NCBI GenBank assembly: GCA_037143735.1
Contig: JBAWYD010000095.1
Location: forward strand, 1-8,357
Origin: JAPLJQ01 sp037143735
GTDB taxonomy: Bacteria > Desulfobacterota > Syntrophia > Syntrophales > UBA2185
Direction: 5' to 3'
Length of the DNA stretch: 8,357 nt
Position numbers and translations under genes: made by a program. Under the pieces are notes generated by a model, which saw only the letters and a program-made list of their open reading frames with translations, made no database searches and was not told the origin of the DNA. Below, one piece after another: positions 4,962 through 8,357 of the stretch (position 1 is the stretch's first letter; each line of letters starts with the position of its first letter).

Positions 4962-7065
4962 GACTTTAAAATTACTCATTATCTCCGCCTTTTGCCTGCT
5001 GATCGTTCAGTGGGGCGGTTATGCTGTAGCTGCACAGGAGGGTGGGTCGCAGGAAAATGCCGTGATGCTGGAAACGGTAATCGTCACGGCAACGAAGACG
5101 CCGGAAAAACGCAGGGATATTCCCAACTCCGTCGTCATCGTGGACAAAAAGGATATACAGACGTCCGGAGCAAAAACGGTCGGTGACTTGCTGTCGAATG
5201 AATTGGGCATTGACTGGCGAACCCGCGGCAATTATGGAGGCGCCAAGGAAGAAATCAAAATTCGCGGGATGGAAAGCAACGCCACCCAGGTATTTGTCAA
5301 CGGCGTCAACGTGAATTCCCCGTCCCTGGGCGATGCAGATGTGAGCAAAATTCCCCTCAACAATATCGAGCGGATCGAGGTGGTCAAAGGATCAGGTTCC
5401 CTCCTCTACGGTTCCGGCGCCATGGCGGGGACGGTCAACATCATCACGAAGCGGCCGAAAAAAGACAAAATGGTTCTGAAGGCTGAAGCAGGTTACGGTT
5501 CACAGAACACGTATCGTTTATCGGCGGAACAGGGCATGTTTCTCGCCGGGGATTTCGGATATTACCTGACGGCGGGCAGAGCGGAAACGGACGGCTTTCG
5601 GGATAACAGCTATCTCAGACATACCGATGTTTCCCTGAAGCTGGTCCTGGATAAGAAAGAAGCCATCGATATCAGTCTCTATGGCGATTACGTCGACAGG
5701 ACGTTCGGCCTGCCCGGCGTCAAGCCGCCCGATGGCACGCGGGATTATTACAGAAGCGGCGTTAAATTTTACAACAGCGAGGCGGCAAGCCTGCTGAACA
5801 AGGGCGGCGACAAAGACGGGCGCCTGGTCCTTGAGATTAAGGGGAAGCCATTGAAAGCACTCGGCTACAATCTCAAGGGACATTATGCGAACATGGAGAG
5901 TTACAACTACACGAGGTACGACTCCACGGGCAAAGGAAAAGAAGACTGGGTCACCAATCAGGTGCTCGGAGTAGACGGTTTTCTGGACATCCACCCCATA
6001 GATGGCGCAACACTTTTGCTGGGTGGCGAATACAAGGATTTTGACTGGAAGAGTCAGAGTTATGGCCTGGATGCCTCCGGCTCCCCAATCTCCGAAACCA
6101 CGACAAAAGCCCGCGTGTTTACCAAGGGCGCATTCGCGGAAGGGCAATACAGACCTTCGCAGTACTGGAAGGCCCTGGCCGGTGTCCGGCACGAAGTCAA
6201 TTCCATGTTCGGCTCGGAGAACCTCCCCCTTTTCGGGTTGATTATCAACCCTTTCGATACGACGGCTTTTAAGATCAATCACGGAAAACACTTTCTGGCG
6301 CCGAGCCTCAACCAGCTCTTCTGGCCAGAGGACGCGATGGGCAGGGGAAACCCCGATCTCAAACCGGAGATAGGCTGGCATACCGACGTAACTGCCGAGC
6401 AGTCGTTCCTTGACAATAAAATATTCATGACCGTATCGTATTTTCACTGGAACGTGGACGACAAGATTCAGTGGGTCATGGACACCACAGGGGTTTCCAG
6501 TCCGATAAACCTGGCCGGTTACAAGGCGGACGGCGCCGAAGCGGGCGTCAGAATCGGACCATATTACGACTTCACTCTGGCCTTGAACTATACTTACACG
6601 GACGCGGAAGAGGAAAACCGCGCCTATACCCGGCAGGACTACACGACGCCGGACATCCGATATACCCCGGTTAAAAGGCGTGCCGCCTACACGCCGGATC
6701 ATCAGTTCAAGGGCGACCTGATATATCGGAGCACAATCGGGTTGACCATGACGGCGACAGCCCGCTATATGAGCGACAGGGTCATGTATCAGACAGAAAA
6801 AATCACCACCGGCGGCGTCGATACGAAAACGGTCACCTACACCCTCGATCCCTACTGGACGATGGATTTGAAAATGGAACAGCGCCTTTACAAACACTGG
6901 ATTCTTTCCCTGTCGGGAAATAACCTGTTTGACAAAGCTTACGATACCTACCGGGCAACATTTACCGACCGCAGCAAATCTTCGACGGATCCGACCAGAA
7001 CCGTGATGTGCGGGTATCCGGGAGCAGGAAGGTCTGTTTTTGCCGGTTTGGCTTATGAATTTTGA
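4954..7065 (+). CDS. btuB: BtuB-like TonB-dependent outer-membrane corrinoid receptor
   Basis: This outer-membrane barrel imports corrinoids using energy passed on by TonB. It has 703 residues from the ATG at 4954. A signal peptide spans residues 1-26 (hydrophobic core LLIISAFCLLIVQW, cleavage near AVA). A TonB box-like ETVIVTAT lies at 40-47. The plug domain covers roughly 50-170, including IKIRGM (101-106), NNIERIEVVKG (136-146) and GSGAMAGTVNIIT (153-165). The barrel fills the rest, with the family motif GNPDLKPE preceded by HFLAPSLNQLFWP. The last residue is Phe, as expected for barrel insertion. The frame is intact throughout. The start overlaps the btuD stop (ATGAATAA at 4954-4961) and has no clear ribosome binding site, so translation is probably coupled to btuD. 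A GTG at 4942 is an alternative. The substrate is inferred from the riboswitch and btuCDF, since sequence alone cannot separate cobalamin from cobinamide receptors. Confidence 0.92.
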   Translation: MNKTLKLLIISAFCLLIVQWGGYAVAAQEGGSQENAVMLETVIVTATKTPEKRRDIPNSVVIVDKKDIQTSGAKTVGDLLSNELGIDWRTRGNYGGAKEEIKIRGMESNATQVFVNGVNVNSPSLGDADVSKIPLNNIERIEVVKGSGSLLYGSGAMAGTVNIITKRPKKDKMVLKAEAGYGSQNTYRLSAEQGMFLAGDFGYYLTAGRAETDGFRDNSYLRHTDVSLKLVLDKKEAIDISLYGDYVDRTFGLPGVKPPDGTRDYYRSGVKFYNSEAASLLNKGGDKDGRLVLEIKGKPLKALGYNLKGHYANMESYNYTRYDSTGKGKEDWVTNQVLGVDGFLDIHPIDGATLLLGGEYKDFDWKSQSYGLDASGSPISETTTKARVFTKGAFAEGQYRPSQYWKALAGVRHEVNSMFGSENLPLFGLIINPFDTTAFKINHGKHFLAPSLNQLFWPEDAMGRGNPDLKPEIGWHTDVTAEQSFLDNKIFMTVSYFHWNVDDKIQWVMDTTGVSSPINLAGYKADGAEAGVRIGPYYDFTLALNYTYTDAEEENRAYTRQDYTTPDIRYTPVKRRAAYTPDHQFKGDLIYRSTIGLTMTATARYMSDRVMYQTEKITTGGVDTKTVTYTLDPYWTMDLKMEQRLYKHWILSLSGNNLFDKAYDTYRATFTDRSKSSTDPTRTVMCGYPGAGRSVFAGLAYEF

Positions 7066-7108
7066 TGGCGTTAAAAAAAGTTAGAAAAACCAATTAGATT
7101 GGTGGAAG

Positions 7109-7135
7109 ATGGCTGGGATGAAGAAGAATGAATAA
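7109..7135 (+). CDS. Possible 8-codon leader ORF overlapping the cobQ start
   Basis: The ATG at 7109, behind GGTGGAAG, opens a reading frame MAGMKKNE that stops at 7133-7135. Its stop overlaps the cobQ ATG at 7128 in the same ATGAATAA arrangement as the btuD-btuB junction. It could couple cobQ translation to a better ribosome binding site, or it may be chance. A small hairpin of ACCAAT (7089-7094) and ATTGGT (7098-7103) lies just ahead of it. Confidence 0.25.
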   Translation: MAGMKKNE

Positions 7136-8357
7136 CCACGGCAAAAAAGAAAACATGACCGCCCGATGTGTGGCGGTTTTAGGAACGGGTTCGGATACGG
7201 GGAAAAGCATTGTCGTGGCGGCGCTGTGCCGTATCTTTAACGATCTTGACGTCCGTGTCGCCCCGTTTAAAGCCCAGAATATGTCCAACAACTCCTATGT
7301 CACACCCGAAGGCGGGGAGATGGGGCGGGCGCAGATCGTCCAGGCGGAAGCGGCGCGGATCGCCCCCCATGTGGACATGAATCCGGTGCTTCTCAAACCG
7401 TCAACGAATACGGGCGCCCAGGTCGTCCTGTACGGGAAACCCATTGGAAACAGGGAAGCCAAAGATTACTTTTCCTGCACAGACTACCTATTTGAGAAAG
7501 CTTATGCCAGCCTGCAACGATTGCGTGCGTCATACTCGCTCATCGTCATGGAAGGCGCCGGTTCCTGCGCCGAGGTCAATCTGCGATCGCAGGATTTTGT
7601 CAATTTTCGCATGGCTTATGCCGCCGATGCGCCGGTTATTCTGGTTGCCGATATCGACCGGGGCGGCGTTTTCGCCCAGATCATCGGCACGCTGGACGTG
7701 ATTCCCGAAGAGGACAGGCGGCGCGTACAGGGCGTCATCATCAACCGTTTCCGTGGCGATGCCGATCTTTTCAAAGCGGGCATTGAATACATCGAGAACA
7801 AAACCGGCCTTCCCGTCCTGGGCCTTATCCCGTATTTCCATCACATCCAGATAGATTCGGAAGACGGCGTGCCGCTGGAGGCCCTGATAGACCCGCAGTC
7901 CGGCCCGGAGCCGGGTAAAATAAACATGGGCATCATACGGCTCCCGCACATTTCCAATTTCACGGATTTCAATCCCTTCGAGAGAGACGCCTCCATCAAC
8001 CTCCATTACCTCGTGCGGCCCCGCAACCTGGATGGGTACGACGTGGTCTTCATCCCCGGCACGAAGAATGTTCCTTCAGATATGGAATGGCTTAAGTTTA
8101 CGGGTTGGGAAGCCGGCCTGGCGGAATTCGTCCGCCGCGGCGGTCAACTCGTCGGGATATGCGGCGGCTATCAGATGCTGGGGAGGCTCATTCGCGATCC
8201 TTACGGCATCGAAGGGACGCCGGGAGATACCCCGTGTCTCGGCTTATTGGATATAGAGACCACCCTGCACAGGGGAAAAATGCTCTCCCGCTCGTCCGGG
8301 GTCTGGGAACAAAACGGAGAAGATATAGAAGGTTACGAGATACACATGGGCATCACG
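7128..8357 (+). CDS. cobQ: Cobyric acid synthase CobQ/CbiP (C-terminus cut by window edge)
   Basis: CobQ uses glutamine and ATP to amidate side chains b, d, e and g of the corrin ring, giving cobyric acid in the cytoplasm. The 410 residues seen cover most of a protein that is usually about 490-510 long. The N-terminal synthetase domain has the P-loop-like GTGSDTGKS (19-27), VAPFKAQNMSNNS (44-56), LLKPSTNTGAQV (88-99), MEGAGSCAEVNLR (141-153) and VADIDRGGVFAQI (173-185). The glutamine amidotransferase domain has its nucleophile at Cys345 in GICGGYQMLG. YEIHMG (403-408) is the conserved stretch near the end of what is visible. The start is the ATG at 7128, and the ATG at 7155 (MTARCVAVLG) would suit the usual family length and is a real alternative. 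The 62-base gap to btuB has no terminator, so cobQ is probably co-transcribed with the uptake genes. Confidence 0.95.
   Translation, partial: MNNHGKKENMTARCVAVLGTGSDTGKSIVVAALCRIFNDLDVRVAPFKAQNMSNNSYVTPEGGEMGRAQIVQAEAARIAPHVDMNPVLLKPSTNTGAQVVLYGKPIGNREAKDYFSCTDYLFEKAYASLQRLRASYSLIVMEGAGSCAEVNLRSQDFVNFRMAYAADAPVILVADIDRGGVFAQIIGTLDVIPEEDRRRVQGVIINRFRGDADLFKAGIEYIENKTGLPVLGLIPYFHHIQIDSEDGVPLEALIDPQSGPEPGKINMGIIRLPHISNFTDFNPFERDASINLHYLVRPRNLDGYDVVFIPGTKNVPSDMEWLKFTGWEAGLAEFVRRGGQLVGICGGYQMLGRLIRDPYGIEGTPGDTPCLGLLDIETTLHRGKMLSRSSGVWEQNGEDIEGYEIHMGIT

Noticed and set aside
5518..6897. A 459-codon open frame on the minus strand opposite btuB
   Set aside because: The plus-strand frame is a complete, motif-rich TonB receptor. 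The antisense product resembles nothing and looks like a composition shadow of its codons.
7089..7103. Hairpin ACCAAT-TAG-ATTGGT after btuB, as a terminator
   Set aside because: It is followed by GGAAGATGG and not by a T-tract, so termination before cobQ is not supported.

Overview
The window suggests a Gram-negative bacterium. It carries a TonB-dependent outer-membrane receptor, a periplasmic binding protein and an ABC importer, together with a cobalamin riboswitch. The moderately GC-rich coding sequence and the mix of corrinoid uptake with cobyric acid synthase would suit an anaerobic Desulfobacterota (deltaproteobacterium-like) lineage. That placement is an inference from gene content and general style, not from a marker gene.

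Left arm, positions 1-1752, all on the minus strand and reading toward the left edge. The outermost gene is the 5' part of a large DUF499-type P-loop ATPase, cut by the window edge. Upstream of it lie two small genes I do not recognise. One encodes a 77-residue protein with a strong ribosome binding site, a candidate promoter and a possible terminator built into its last codons. The other encodes a 109-residue protein with two CxxC knuckles and starts with TTG. DUF499 ATPases are often found in anti-phage defence islands, so this arm may be the edge of such an island, but the genes that would prove it lie outside the window.

Right arm, positions 1856-8357, all on the plus strand, is a vitamin B12 (corrinoid) locus. 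btuF encodes the periplasmic binding protein. A gap of about 310 bases follows, holding a candidate promoter and a clear cobalamin riboswitch whose expression platform appears to hide the ribosome binding site of the next gene. Then come btuC (permease, TTG start), btuD (ATPase) and btuB (outer-membrane receptor), which are packed with 3-base spacing or an 8-base overlap. After 62 bases comes cobQ/cbiP (cobyric acid synthase), truncated by the right edge.

How they work together: BtuB takes corrinoids across the outer membrane using TonB energy, BtuF binds them in the periplasm, and BtuC2D2 imports them using ATP. CobQ amidates the corrin side chains b, d, e and g, so the cell can probably finish or remodel imported or self-made corrinoids. 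When cobalamin is plentiful the riboswitch should shut off btuCDB, and perhaps cobQ. btuF lies upstream of the riboswitch and should escape this control. I saw no rRNA, tRNA, CRISPR array, insertion sequence or phage gene.
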